Source: Agrypnia vestita
Lineage: Eukaryota > Arthropoda > Insecta > Trichoptera > Phryganeidae
Direction of reading: 5' to 3'
Assembly: GCA_016648135.1 (NCBI GenBank)
Contig: JADDOH010000183.1
Span: 248,001 to 312,000, forward strand
DNA: 64,000 bases
Shown: positions 44,097 to 55,844 of the stretch, in pieces
Position numbering within the stretch: position 1 is the stretch's first letter
Layout of the letters: every line of letters begins with the position of its first letter
Made by a program: the position numbers and the translations under genes
The notes under the pieces: model-generated
Seen by the model: the letters and a program-made list of their open reading frames with translations, nothing else
Databases searched by the model: none
Told to the model about the DNA's origin: nothing

Positions 44097-45267
44097 TCGG
44101 GATAAAGATTTGACATCGCAATTTTGCTATTGTTAGATTGTGCTAGACCTTTGTAATAATTCCCACTTTAGTGTAAAAGTTGTAGTGTGCTGTAAAATCA
44201 TTAGTCTGAAAAAATGATTTTCGAGAAAAACGCAAAAAATAATGAAATTCGTTTTAAAATTCGCTTTCCACGCTAGTTTTTGCCAATTTTTTGGAATTTT
44301 TTAATATTTAAACTTCAAGATTAAGCAAAAAAAGGTTTTTCATGGTGCGATGCATTATAAATCTCGTAACGTATCTCTGATACGTGTATCATATCGTGCC
44401 TGCATAGTTGATTTTTTCTGGTTCGAAACATACATATAAATTCAAATAAATAAATAAATTCAGCCCTCTCGCGAAACAGGCGGGATACTTACCAGTCTTA
44501 CCACTATAAAGATGATTAGAAATGTGAATAAATCAGCATTGTATATTATGCCTATCTGACGATTCCACACCATGGTCTACTAGATTGCAGAGCGCTGTCT
44601 TAGCATGAGAGAGGTACCTCCATAATCTTTTTGATTTTGAAAGTAAATGCCGCATAAAAGTGAGGAGAAAAGAGGGGCCCTGCTGAACAAACGTATTTTA
44701 TGTAAATTACCTATCGGCTATGGGCCACCCTGTATTGTCAACAAAAAGCAGTTTTCATCATAATAATGTTTTCCACAATAAAGCAAGCGTTAGTAACCAG
44801 TTCGTTATCAAAATGGCCGATGCGGTGGTTGCAAAAATAATCCACTGATGCGAGTTTCGAAATGGCTAAATTGTTGCAATTCACACCTTATGTAGGTACC
44901 TACGTCACGGCCGAGATAAAGTATCGCCGAATGCATACGTATTAAACAGTTACTCCAGCGAACACACCTAACCTCACTAGGCAGTGAGTGACCTTGGGGA
45001 CCACAACCTTGGCTATGTTATAATTTATTATTTCCACAATTTGTCACGCTTATACACAAATTGTGAATTGTGATTTCACAGGTAACTGTTTTTATTTATT
45101 TGTACAGCAGATGCAATGACTTTTATAAAAGAGATTATACCTATGTTATTACATTCTTAAAATTCCATTATATTCCCCATAATATGGGCCAATAGCTCGA
45201 GTTTATGGCAGAAGTAAATTAAAAATAGAAGTTTTTATTAAACAGAACCATTTAGAAGTGGAAGTTT
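44097..45267. other. no gene seen
   Basis: AT-rich with short frames. A segment near 44460-44500 (CCCTCTCGCGAAACAGGCGG) has the look of a repeat edge, but no second copy was noticed here. Confidence 0.35.
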
Positions 45268-45531
45268 TTAATATGCAAAAACCATTTGAACATGTAGGCA
45301 TGTTACATTAGGTAAAACGCTGTCCAAATTCAAGGATTTGACTCCCTTCTTAAACATCTCGAATTTTGAAATTTTTTTTTCTTGAAATTTGTTTTGGGAC
45401 AGCAATGTATTGTACCATTTAACTCCCGAGTATGTATAGTGATGTTGTTCCATGGTGGTTCTTAAAGTTGGTTTTTTTATTTGCCCTGTTCTATATTTTT
45501 TCATATTTCCACTGCATTTACGGAAAAACAT
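45268..45531 (-). pseudogene. C-terminal piece of a LINE reverse transcriptase
   Basis: The - strand frame reads KKPTLRTTMEQHHYTYSGVK, then WYNTLLSQNKFQ...KFEMFKKGVKSLNL. The pattern (basic-R-T...Y.G...YN.L...F+..+K) is that of the tail of jockey/CR1-like polymerases. Only the last ~85 codons remain, and no upstream RT core was found. Confidence 0.4.
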
Positions 45532-46578
45532 CTGACGAGTCTACAAAATGGGGCCTTCTTATCTTCCTGTATCGTATTTTGCGAATTTTTTTCCCAGAAC
45601 ACGCAGTGGGTAGGTACTTATTCCGCTTGCTTCCACCCTAAAACAAATGCTTGATCGCTCATTGCGTCATTGTCTAATGGACTAATGTGTATATATTTTT
45701 TTGTTATTCCATAATTCTGTTGATGCAGATACGGTATTAAAAACGATAGAGCTTTGATTATTTACCAGGCTCACCTATAATAATTAAAATCACAAATAAA
45801 TAAATACCTTCGTATACAATTTCACTAGAACACTACTTTTGTTTCCGTCGCGCTGTCCGCGCGCGCTAGAATTTTCAGCCCAAAGTACCTACGTACGAAA
45901 AAATACGTTTGCAGCTGTTCACGTGTAATAACTTAGACAAAGTTTGGACAGCTGGGAAATAAATCTTTTTATTTTTATCGTGAGATGGCAGCATTAATAT
46001 TGATTGTCACCCTAGTACGTCACTGAAATGTTAAACTTTTGTTGAAATATTCAATTATGGATGGAATCTTACACTGTAAATATAAAGTACAACGGAGGAA
46101 ACAGCATGCGAAATGAGAATTGGATTCGTGACATTCCACAAATGTGTAAACAGAATTATAAATTTAACGGTAAAGAAATCTAATTAACACAAGATGTCAA
46201 CAAAATAGATAACAGCGATAAGAGTTTAAGCGGAAGGGAGAATCTCTTTTTCTTAATCTCTATACAAGTATACACGTATCACTGAACTTAGTCAAGCCAG
46301 ATTAGCCTACAGCAGAAGTAGCAAATAATGCTACGAACCGGACTTCAAAAAAATTATTTATTAGATTATTTCAGCGGCTCTGCTACGCTCGATGAAGTTG
46401 TAGAAAATCAAACGCCCAAACAAAAATTCGTGCGTACTCGTGTACGCGCGGTAGAAGTTATACTTAAAAACTAAAATAAAGACAAAATTATATATGAATG
46501 ACGCTCAAACTGTTGACTCGATTATTTTATCGAGTTTCGTGAAAATAATTAAAACTAATACTTACATAAAACTAATAC

Positions 46579-46818
46579 ATAATAACTTCGTTGTCCGTCC
46601 ATCTGTCTGTCCGTAACTTCGTGCATTCGAATTCACGGCTAAAAAAATCAAACGGCCGGACATGGGGCTTGAACCCCGGGCCAGCAAACCCAAACCGGCT
46701 GCCTTACGCTTGTTGCTACCGCCGCTTCTCCGTGGACCGTCCAAAAGTTACTATAAATATATATTCTAGGGCTTAGCAAAGACGCGAACCAATGTTCCGT
46801 TATTTTTGACGTCTAGTT
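46579..46818 (-). mobile_element. SINE-like element, family S copy 2
   Basis: Reverse complement of the copy at 32558-32792: it ends (on +) with GTTCCGTTATTTTTGACG and starts with CATAATAACTTCGTTGTCCG. On the - strand the B-box-like GGGGTTCAAGCCCC is well kept, better than in copy 1. The short frame inside (46744-46562) is incidental. Confidence 0.6.
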
Positions 46819-47019
46819 TAAATACAATTATTACTTATCTGTCCGTAACATTCTGGAATGACAACTTTAGATAATTAGAGGTCACGCAGCTCATGTTGCG
46901 CGGTCACTCAAGGGTCTTTTTAAATTACTAGCCGTGCACCTGTGAAAAATCATGAAACATAATTAAGTATTACTTATTTATTTATTATATATAATAATGT
47001 CGAACGTAGGAGGCGTAAG

Positions 47020-47172
47020 TTGATTTTTCGCGTCTTAGCTAAGGCCTACTATATATACAGTATATTTTTGACGGGCCATGGAGAAGCGGTGGTGGCTATG
47101 TCGGTCAGTTGCCGTTTGCGCGTTTGAGTTTCGAGCCATTCTCCATCCGTGTAATTTCGATATTTAGCTGTG
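47020..47172 (+). mobile_element. SINE-like element, family S partial copy
   Basis: GACGGGCCATGGAGAAGCGGTGGTGGC and the following TTTGAGTTTCGAGCC-CATTCTCC block match the middle of the family; the 3' part AATTTCGATATTTAGCTGTGAATTC ends before the CAGACA run. A B-box-like GAGTTTCGAGCC is recognisable but diverged. Confidence 0.45.
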
Positions 47173-49306
47173 AATTCATCAACTTTGCATTGCATTTTTA
47201 TGACTCTGTTTATTAGAAAGACTCTTACTTTCCGAACATTCTCATACTGAATCGTTTAGAAATGAGCAAAGAATTTCAAGAATGCGGACATTTTAAAACG
47301 GTTCCGTAGTGCGAATGTACAGTTATCATTATCAGTCAGTGTGAATGATGATTTTGCATAATTAAAACCAGTTAAAAGTGCCAGTATTGCGGACTATTAA
47401 AAGATTATGTCAAAATCAATTGTGTAATACGATTGTACTGTTTGTGCATTATTGATAGCCACCCAAAGTGTCGTAAAGCGATCACACCTAGAATCGAGTC
47501 GGAAGCGTACGTGACGCGTCCCGTTGAAATATTTGCAGTCATGACCGGTCTTTAGCCACCAGAAATAGTGGTCCCGAACGGTAGTAATTATTATTCTGGT
47601 CATACTTTTCTGTTGTCACCCGTCACAATAATTTCTACTCGTCGAGTTTTCCATCCAGCGCCGAATGAAAAGTGCAACGGGTAAATTAATTAATAAATAA
47701 ACAATGTACATAAATTATTCCATCATATATTCTTCTGCGTTGTTTACGGTTGCCTCCCTGCGTTTTGGCAGCACATAAATATATCAAGCGGTTTGGAGGT
47801 GAAGGCGTTGACAAGCCAATTTTGTAGAGAAACAGAAATTCCTCGAAGGTTGATGGGTAGAGAGGGGAAAATATGAAAATCCGATGGAGAAAAATTAAGA
47901 GAACGATCTCCCAAACGAGAGAATAGCAACTTTTGTAATGTTAGCAGTTTGCGGATGGATTTTATCATGCCGAAAAATCACTTGATGCCGTTTTTATTAA
48001 GTCGCGGCCTCAATGCGTCGGAGTTTGAACCAATAAACACCATAAGTGATGGTTACATTCCTCTTAAGCAATTCATCACCTATTCAATTCATGCCTCGAC
48101 TCTTAGGTAAAATTCAAATAAAAGGATTACATCGGAATTGTTCGTTTCCTGTACTTGTCACTCAATTTTGTTTTACAACAATTAACACAGACTTTCTACG
48201 AATTAAAAAAACTTAAAACTTAGATATCAATAAAACAATACTACCGCCTTAAAATTGCATTGTCATTTGTCAGATGTCAAGAAAATAAATTTCCGAAACA
48301 CACTCGTCACGAAAAATAAAAGCGTTCTGAATTTATGCATCAACCCAGTGTGTATACTGTTTCAGAAAAAAGGTACGAATATAACAAATAATAAAAAAAA
48401 TCGGAAGACCCTAGTGCGATGGCTGACAAGGAAAGAGTGATCCTACTTATGCCCTTCGTAACTAAATTATACGCCAACAATATTCAATGATTAATTATAA
48501 ACAAAAGCAGGCTTCGAATCTGTCACAACAATTTGGAATGCGGAACATTGTTGATCAACACAACAAATAAGTAGGTACCTAATACTCGTACTTCTAATTA
48601 TCAAAATTCTCAACACAAGAAAAAAAATGATATTTGTAGAAAAAATATAAACAATATCATACGAGTAGGTACCTACATCAATTCAAATGGAATTATTTTG
48701 CTATTGTGTTTTCGTCGAACTTCATAACAAATTCTAATGAATTTTCCATCAGTATTGACGAGTATCAGACTTAAATAAGAACAATAAAAGAAATACATAG
48801 TCGTATGTTCACAATTATTAAGATAAATGTGATAGAAACATCTTTTTTTTAAAATTAAAAACACTACGAAAAGTATATCCTTCTTTATTTTCAATTTTCC
48901 GCTCCAAAATTCGCTATGAAAATCATATAAATTAATATTTATTTAAAAATATTAATTTACCTTCATTATGGACCCATTATATCAAGTGAATTCATATTTA
49001 TCTTTTATTTATTTTTTGCTAATTTACTCAATTTATTTACAATGAAAGCATGACATTATTTCACAAATTTAACTGACAGCTGTCAGATTTTTTCATTCAT
49101 TTTGTAACAGTGATTGAATATTCACTTTAACTTTCATTCATTGCGGATGAGGCGGTCTTAATTCGCACACTCACTATTATGAACCAGAATTACGAGTTCA
49201 TGTATGCGCAACTCATTTGTATAGAAGACTACGAGTGATCTAAATATATTTTAACAAGCGTCCGTACCCTACATTTCCCGGGATTCAGTCTAAGATATTT
49301 AAAATA
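47173..49306. other. no gene seen
   Basis: Mostly unique-looking AT-rich DNA. The - strand frames at 47603-47397 and 47968-47744 have balanced composition but no recognisable motif. Confidence 0.35.
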
Positions 49307-49915
49307 CAGTGGTACCTGGACATACGAGTGCCCTAACATACGAGTTTTTCGAGATACGAGTGCGCCCCGCGTGCTCGTGTCTCGAAAAACTTTGAGATAC
49401 AAGTGGGCGGGGCGCACTTGTTACAGTTCGTGGGAAAGAAACGGCCCAAAAAAGTTGCAACAGGTCACGTTTCGGAGCTATTTAATGACACTCGCCCAAC
49501 TCATTTCCACAACATTCTGGAAGGTAGGAAGAAACAAACCTCCTTGAACATATTTTTTTAAACGGCCTGCAGGTAAAAGTGAGGAAAGCGTGGCGAAAAA
49601 GACAAAGACCAGTGAAGAGAAAAACAGTGGCGAAAATTAAGCGAAAGTAACACTTTATAAAACCAGTTTGTTTCTTTACATTATCTTTTATTATGTTATT
49701 ATACAATACCTATTCGTCATTTAATACTCAATAAATATATTTTTCTTATTCAAAAACATTCTTATTCAAAAACGTAACAAAAACAACTGGGGTGTTTTGG
49801 GGGCTGGAATGAATTAATGGCATCTACATATTAATTACCCTAACCAATGTCGTACGTTTCTGCTTTGGATGATGATTTTTATTTGTATACAATAATTTTG
49901 GCATGGTGCCCATTG

Positions 49916-49988
49916 GGTTGTGTGGCGCGGCGGATTACACGTCTGACTGCGGATCGGAAGATGCCGGGTTCGAATCCTGGCAGAATCG
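49916..49988 (+). tRNA. tRNA-Arg-like gene, anticodon GCG, possibly a pseudogene
   Basis: The 73 bases fold as a cloverleaf. The acceptor arms GGTTGTG and CAGAATC have one mismatch and one G-T. The D arm starts GCGC (one C-A mismatch). The anticodon arm is TCTGA-CTGCGGA-TCGGA, closed with one G-T. The T arm is CCGGG-TTCGAAT-CCTGG, and the discriminator is G. An A10T-rich run of ten T follows at once, a strong Pol III stop. The body resembles eukaryotic tRNA-Arg(ACG), but position 34 is G instead of A. Mismatches and the odd anticodon argue for a pseudogene or a tRNA-derived repeat head. Confidence 0.65.
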
Positions 49989-50270
49989 ATTTTTTTTTTA
50001 CGGTCGAGAATATTTTTTTTGTTGAAATTTTAATTACATTTTTGGTTTTGAACATTAATTTATTATATTAATTTTTTTATGTAACAAACCAAATTAAACA
50101 AAGATTATTTTTTTATAATGTTGTATAAAAGTAATCAACACTGCGAGAAGAGAAGGGAGTAGGTACCTACCTATCGAACTATGGTTTATTCCGCTCTGAC
50201 TTATTAATCGGTTAGAAATTTTGAATAAATACTTTGAATTAATTAATTATAAACTACCCGTAATTAAAAG

Positions 50271-50524
50271 TGGAAATTTACCAGATACAATTGACCGCGA
50301 AGCGGCTGACGTAGGCATAGGTAAACAATTGTGTTTGCTGCACAGCAAACACATTTGGCCGCGAAGTGGCCACAATAGCAAAAATGGAAGTTTGCCAGAT
50401 ACAATTGGCCGCACAGCGGCTATCGCTGGCCGCGGAGCGGCCATCATTGGCCGCGAAGCGGCCACAATAGCCGCCCGCAGGGCCTAGCAGTAAGCAATCG
50501 GCGAAGCCGATTGCTTTCCTGCTA
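50271..50524. repeat. array of eight short GC-rich hairpins
   Basis: Eight stem-loops follow one another, mostly with three-base GAA-like loops: 50295-50305; 50331-50352 (GTGTTTGCTG/CAGCAAACAC); 50356-50372; 50406-50422; 50427-50443; 50448-50464 (TGGCCGC-GAA-GCGGCCA, perfect); 50474-50486 (weaker); and 50494-50514 (GCAATCGGC-GAA-GCCGATTGC, perfect 9 bp), the last wrapped by CTAGCAG/CTGCTAG (50484-50524). A direct repeat of about 37 bp starting TGGAAATTTACCAGATACAA (50271) recurs at 50385, each leading into a hairpin. GC content is far above the surroundings. Confidence 0.9.
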
Positions 50525-50689
50525 GTTTCAATTAATTTCAATGAGGGAAATTGCTTTGAGATACGAGCAAATTGACATACGAGCAAGGTTACGGAACGAA
50601 TTAAACTCGTATGTCGAGGGACCACTGAAACGATTTGGGAGGGGGGGCGTATATTATTGACTTTGTTGCGCGTAAGCCCTTAATATAAG

Positions 50690-51290
50690 GTTTATTTGGA
50701 AAACATTAATAACCTCGCAGTATTTTCTGCCTTGATTTTGAGTCGAAAATGTGTGGAGATATGCGACATTAAAGTTTGGATTTTTTCCAATATTTCTGAC
50801 ATTTTTTGTAAAACGTTGGACTGGATTATAACAGTTACTTACATCGAATATGAAAAATTCATTCCCTTTAAGGCGATCGTCTCGCAAAGTGAGCAAATTT
50901 CACAATTTTTTCTCATATCTCCTCGTTTTTTTATCATTTTTTTGTATAAAAAAGATATCATATTAAATTTTTTCATCAGACTCCATATATTTTAAATACA
51001 CATATCTTATTTAAATTATACAAACTAAATTATTTAATCATTTAATATTTAACCAAACCTACGATATTTTAAAAATAAAGAAAATTGCTGCATTTTGCGA
51101 GACGATCGCCTTAAAGTGAATGATTTTTTCATATTCGATATAATAAGTAACCGTTATAATAGTCCAACAGTTACTTATATCGAATATGAAAAATTCAATC
51201 CCTTTAAAACAAGTCAAATAAAATAATAAAAACCATCAAATTCCAATTGGAAAACATTCCAATTGGAATTTCTACATGTTACGCCATGTT
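50690..51290. mobile_element. palindromic element, family F copy 3, rearranged
   Basis: TTTATTTGGAAAACATTAAT, CCTTGATTTTGAGTCGAAAA, GCGACATTAAAGTTTGGATT and TTCCAATATTTCTGACATTT mark a family F left half. Its centre has been hit by a TTAA-flanked MITE (50872-51110). After that an inverted and then a direct piece of TTATATCGAATATGAAAAAT follows, with the centre motif TTCCAATTGGAAAACATTCC near 51240-51262. The right arm is missing. Confidence 0.6.
50872..51110. mobile_element. TTAA-target MITE, 239 bp
   Basis: The inverted ends GGCGATCGTCTCGCAAA (left) and (reverse) GGCGATCGTCTCGCAAA are identical, and TTAA flanks both sides (50868-50871, 51111-51114). TTAA duplication is the mark of piggyBac-type elements, but the ends do not start with the usual CCC. 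The interior is AT-rich and non-coding. A second, right-truncated copy is at 59909-60140. Confidence 0.85.
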
Positions 51291-51534
51291 CGCGCCAGCT
51301 ACGGTGGCCACATGCCATAAAATTATTTGTCAAATAAAGCCAATTCATGGATATTACAAACATTTTTTTGTTTTATTTCAGTATAAAGTTCTCCGCCTCT
51401 AAAAAAACACCTTTTGTAACATCGATTACTTTAAATAAAATAAAATAGACGAAACTTACTTATTTATGTTACGGTAAATTTTCTATGAGAAATGTCAGAA
51501 TATACTGATTTATGTAAGGGTAATTAATTAATTA

Positions 51535-51620
51535 ATTAATCCCGATAATTCTAAAACCCAGGTAATTCGTAATTCAAAATAATTTTTATCCCCTTGCGCC
51601 ATAAACCAATACATTTTAGT
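51535..51620. mobile_element. fragment of family P element
   Basis: CCCGATAATTCTAAAACCCA, then GGTAATTCGTAATTCAAAAT and GCGCCATAAACCAATACATT match the middle of 7865-8442 and 16604-16800. Both ends are missing. Confidence 0.6.
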
Positions 51621-51799
51621 TTCTATGAGAAATGTCAAGACATTTGTCAAATGTCAAATCGCGTCAAAATTGACGAAATGTACACTGTTATGCAATAGCG
51701 AAAGACGTGATTGTTAACCAATAATAATAGACCTGTTTGTCGCTTATCTGTGCCCAGGTAGGCCCAGAGTAATGAATTTATGGGCATAATTTTGAATTA

Positions 51800-52110
51800 A
51801 GGATTGCGTGATACCGCGCTCCATCCCCCGGCCGCCCTTCTCGCTCGCTCTCGCTCCCGCGCCCTACGCCCGTCTCGCTCTCGCCACTCGGTGTTTCGGG
51901 ACAACTTTCACTGCTGGCCGCCGCGCGCCGGGGCCACTTTCAAATTCAGAACATAAGACAATGAAATCGCTTCGCACAGACCTTTCCTTTTGCATGAAAT
52001 GAGAGCGGTCCGAAGCCGAATCGTGATCCGGACGAACGATCGCGTTCGATCTTGACGTTAGAATTATCTTACTACCGAGTCGGAACAAATCGCCTCGTTG
52101 CGTTCTTCGA
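51800..52110. promoter_or_regulatory. CpG-rich patch, possible promoter
   Basis: CGCTCCATCCCCCGGCCGCC and repeated CTCGCTC units, followed by GGCCGCCGCGCGCCGGGGCC, form an abrupt GC- and CpG-rich block in AT-rich DNA. Frames are open across it on both strands, as expected of GC-rich sequence. No start codon with a recognisable protein and no clear TATA box were seen. It may mark a transcription start or first exon; the direction is unknown. Confidence 0.4.
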
Positions 52111-53080
52111 TTCGGTATGATTTTTTCTTTTCTTTCTTCACATTCACTTATTCTGAAGAAAATTTTTTTACATGTTATACATGTATTATTACGAGTATTG
52201 TGAGAAATGAATTCGTACGACGCGAATTTTGCCACACTTTGGCCACCTATACTTTTACGTCAGATAAAAATATATCATGTTTAGACGTTTACGGGTATAA
52301 ACACCACACAACGAAGCAAAGTGTCTCGTACGCACGGCTCACACATACCAATTCGATTGTAGTTCTTATATGGAGAGAGGTACGTATTAAATGCAAAAAT
52401 TACTTTCGGGCACATATTATTTACCCGATTTAAAATCAGCTTCTCGTATACTGACAAAAAATGGAGCGAGCTCCGCTCGCCGGTCAGTGTTACTGGAGCG
52501 GCCAATGAAGTTTGTTTAAAAACGAATACAATTTCACAATTAACGTGTTACAGAGGATATTACTCACACTAATGCAAAAGGCTTACCTAAAGTGAATGTA
52601 CTCTACAATTAGTTATTCCATAGATATGCGTAAATATTGCGCGTTATGTATAAATTTTACTGGGGTGGAAGGAAGGAAGGGTTATATTTTTATGACATCT
52701 ATATTTTTTACGAAGGGTAATTGTTATGATGTTGTTAGAAAACGGTTAATCAGCATTTTACTTTGTGTAGGGTAAGTACTAAGTAATAAAATCATCCAAT
52801 CCCGTCATCCAATCGAGCTGAAATTTTGCACATCGATTTGATGTCGACGACAATGCATTCTTACATACTTTTGAGGGCACCCATACACACACGCATACAA
52901 AAAATTCAAATTTATCTCAAATCCGGCAAGTACCTACCTACTTTCTGGCACTATTCTAAAATTATTTAAATCAAGGACACTTTAGAATTTATCGCTTTAT
53001 TGAAAATGGCTACAAAACAAATGTTATTATTCTGTAAAAAACTTCCGTCATATCAAAATGCCAGTGATAATATAATACAA
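52111..53080. other. no gene seen
   Basis: AT-rich. An ORF at 52098-52433 (+) lacks recognisable motifs. A small GC-rich palindrome-like spot GGAGCGAGCTCCGCTCGCC lies at 52462-52480. Confidence 0.35.
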
Positions 53081-53264
53081 ACTAGCTGTAACCCGTCAAA
53101 AATGACGGTACTTTTACATGTCGGTTCCTAAGGAATAAGTATTTATTTATTTTATTTAAAAAAATAATTCGTAGAAAAAATCTTGGAAAAAAAGTAAAAA
53201 AAAAATACTATAAAAAGTTACTTACGGACGGACGGACAGATAGACAGACGACGAAATTATTATA
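53081..53264 (+). mobile_element. SINE-like element, family S, core-deleted copy
   Basis: It starts ACTAGCTGTAACCCGTCAAA and ends GACGACGAAATTATTATA after a GGACGGACGGACAGATAGAC run. The middle with the B-box-like part is replaced by an A-rich stretch. The same short form is seen at 59104-59254 and, inverted, at 60408-60632. Confidence 0.65.
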
Positions 53265-55840
53265 ATTGGGTATTGAAGAAAAGATTTTTCTGATAACCTT
53301 AAATTTAATTTATTACCAATGTGATACAAATGATTCTCTTATTTAAGAAAACAAAAGTACAAAAAATCGAAACCAAGACCTCGCATATAAAAGATTTTCA
53401 ATGAAAACTATGTTTTTGTGGGTTCATTTTTTATAATAGGTGCAATTCATAGATTTTATCTGTATTTGTTCAAATCAAAAGTGTTGTTGTTCGAAAAAAT
53501 ATTATAAGTAGGTACCTTCTGCTGAATGTTCTTATTACCCTATACTCAGGATATCACCGTTAAGATATTCTAAAACAAAATAGATAGGACGTATTTATTT
53601 ATGTTCGCGTAAAGTTAATAGTAGGCGCATAATTCCATCACGTCAATATTGACGAAGTGTACAATGTTTTATAAATATAATAGCGGTCCAGACATGATTG
53701 TTAGGGTAATGCAAATCAATAAGAATTTACTGAGAATGAAAGGTAAACAATAATAAGTAAACACAACCGATAAAATCGATCATATAAATTATCTAACATG
53801 AGAATAGACCCGACTAAACAAACTACCAGAAAATGTTTCATATTTTGTAACACAGAAAAGTGATTCTGACCAAAATATCAAATGATACCTCATTGTTCCA
53901 CGGTCATATGTTAAGTGATTAATTTTGTTGACTGGCTTACTCGTATACAAATGTAAGATAGTTTGTTACAGGAAGAAAAATATACTTATAGATTATATTG
54001 TTCCAATTAATTGTGATATTCATGTTCAGCATAGTATATTGTAAATATACATTTTCCAATTTGTATAACAGCTATGCCGAAATGACCTTAATGACGAGGC
54101 ATTTCTTACGACGCATATGTATGCATGGTTTAAATTGTAAAGCGATATGCAATTTTAAGTAATAACTAATAACGTTCTTTGATAATATGGACTCCACCCA
54201 TGCTTATAAAAAGTGGCCTCTGATATTGATTATACGATACAAGTATGGATATAAGAAAACTATTGCCCAATAAATCGGACTACATATTTTCCCGTCTGTT
54301 GATTCTGTCGCAAGCAACCAGTTTTACTTCTTATCAATCGAGTCAAATGGACCGATATCTGTACTACAGAGAGTTAGCGGTACCTACTGCAGTACTGTTA
54401 ACCGCGGTAGTCGACAAAATCTAGGGTAAGGGCTTTTTCAAATGTTATAGTCGCTTCTTGCTGTGTTGGGCGGTATTTTTATTACATAAAAAATCCCTCT
54501 ATTGAATAGGCATGATGACAGATTTTGAAATAACCTTCTATAATGTAGGTACACGTCTACTATTATTACTGATAATAACATTATTTAAGTGATAAACTAA
54601 GAAAGGCGTGACATCATTCGCTCCGGTCGGTGTTTCAGTTAAAATGGCCGAATACAGAATTTTATACGTTTATTTTATTGAAAATCTTATTAATCTCAAT
54701 GCGTATATTAAAACTGGATAATTTTTTAGAATCCTTTCAAAATATTTTCTTCTCTTAATCACTTATTCTTTAATTCTTTAATACTATCATGCCTATTTCG
54801 GAACGTAGTACGGAATAGAATGGGACTGGTCCGAATTCTTATCTTTCCGATCTTTATCTATGGTAAAACATGACTGATCGAACCGGAGCGCAAGAGGTTA
54901 GACATTGTAGACAATCTTAAAGTATGGTGACTAGGAATCCCGGGATAAGTAAATGCAATTCCTTAACTTTCGGTATTAATATTTTATATTCATTTTGAGT
55001 ACCAATTAAAAAATATTACGAGATTACATATTTGTTTCGCTTTTTTTTGCCTACAACTCACCCTTCAATACTTTGCCTGCACGCGTCTGTTATTTATGTA
55101 ATTTTTTATAAATTATAATATTAATATTAAAAATAATTGTGTTTTTAATGCCTTTGTATCTGTCTATTAATTAGCAAATGAGTATTTTATAATCCCAGGA
55201 TTATAAAAAATGAATCCAGAAATTCTATAATCATTTGCTTAATAATATTTTGTTAATCATATCTCTTTTCATATATCTTTATATATAACTTTTTACATTT
55301 CTTAAGTACATTTTTTTAGTAGTACGTTGTACCGTGTATGCATTAAAAATGTTTTTTTTTACTTGGAACTGGATTCATTGCTGGTAAGCATTCTCCGCAT
55401 AGAGTGGACAGCCCGCAGAACAACGTAAACTAATAAATAATTAGTAATTAGGAATCGAGTAGTGTCTACCCTCAACTATGTGTGTGGCTCCGAAACCTTC
55501 AAATCGAACGTTTTGGCCGTGTTACCAGATTGATAGATATGAAATTACCACGTAAAAATAGTGAACAGAGGGGGGAACCATGGAGTCAATGGAAGAAGCT
55601 AAAATTCTTGTAAGATAGACCTCCCTGGTTGCAACTTCGATGCAGTGCTAACTTCTGAGATGCATAAGTACGGACTGAAGTAGTTGGCGACAGATCAGCT
55701 ATGCCGTTACCCGCAATTACTAGCAGTTCCATGATCACGACCGTTCTCATCGAGTGTAAGACGATGCTAAAGAAGAATATGAAGAAATCTCTATTCTATA
55801 AAGCGCTAAAATTTATTTTCATGTATGTTTATACAATCAT
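53265..55840. other. gene-poor region
   Basis: AT-rich with no recognisable exon. A degenerate palindromic pair around TTATAATCCCAGGATTATAA (55188-55208) is a short perfect hairpin. Nothing else was seen. Confidence 0.4.
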
Positions 55841-55844
55841 ATAC

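Larger units (their letters stand above)
49307..50627. mobile_element. decayed Tigger/pogo-like transposon holding foreign inserts
   Basis: The ends are inverted: CAGTGGTACCTGGACATACG at 49307 and (reverse from 50627) CAGTGGTCCCTCGACATACG, followed by repeated ATACGAG words. TA precedes the left end; the right side reads AA. Near 49520-49635 the + strand reads GRKKQTSLN..F..RPAGKSEESVAKKTKTSEEK, resembling the C-terminal tail of Tigger/jerky-type transposases; the rest of the transposase is gone. A tRNA-Arg-like gene (49916-49988) and a hairpin array (50271-50524) lie between the ends. Confidence 0.7.

Noticed and set aside
46562..46744. 60-codon - strand frame
   Set aside because: It lies wholly inside the SINE-like copy and reads through its GC-rich core.
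50221..50487. 88-codon frame over the hairpin array
   Set aside because: Its alanine/glycine/arginine-rich part is simply the translation of the palindromes, and nothing outside the array looks coding.
51864..52235. 123-codon - strand frame across the CpG-rich patch
   Set aside because: GC-rich DNA lacks stop codons by chance. The product shows no conserved motif, and frames are open on the other strand too.
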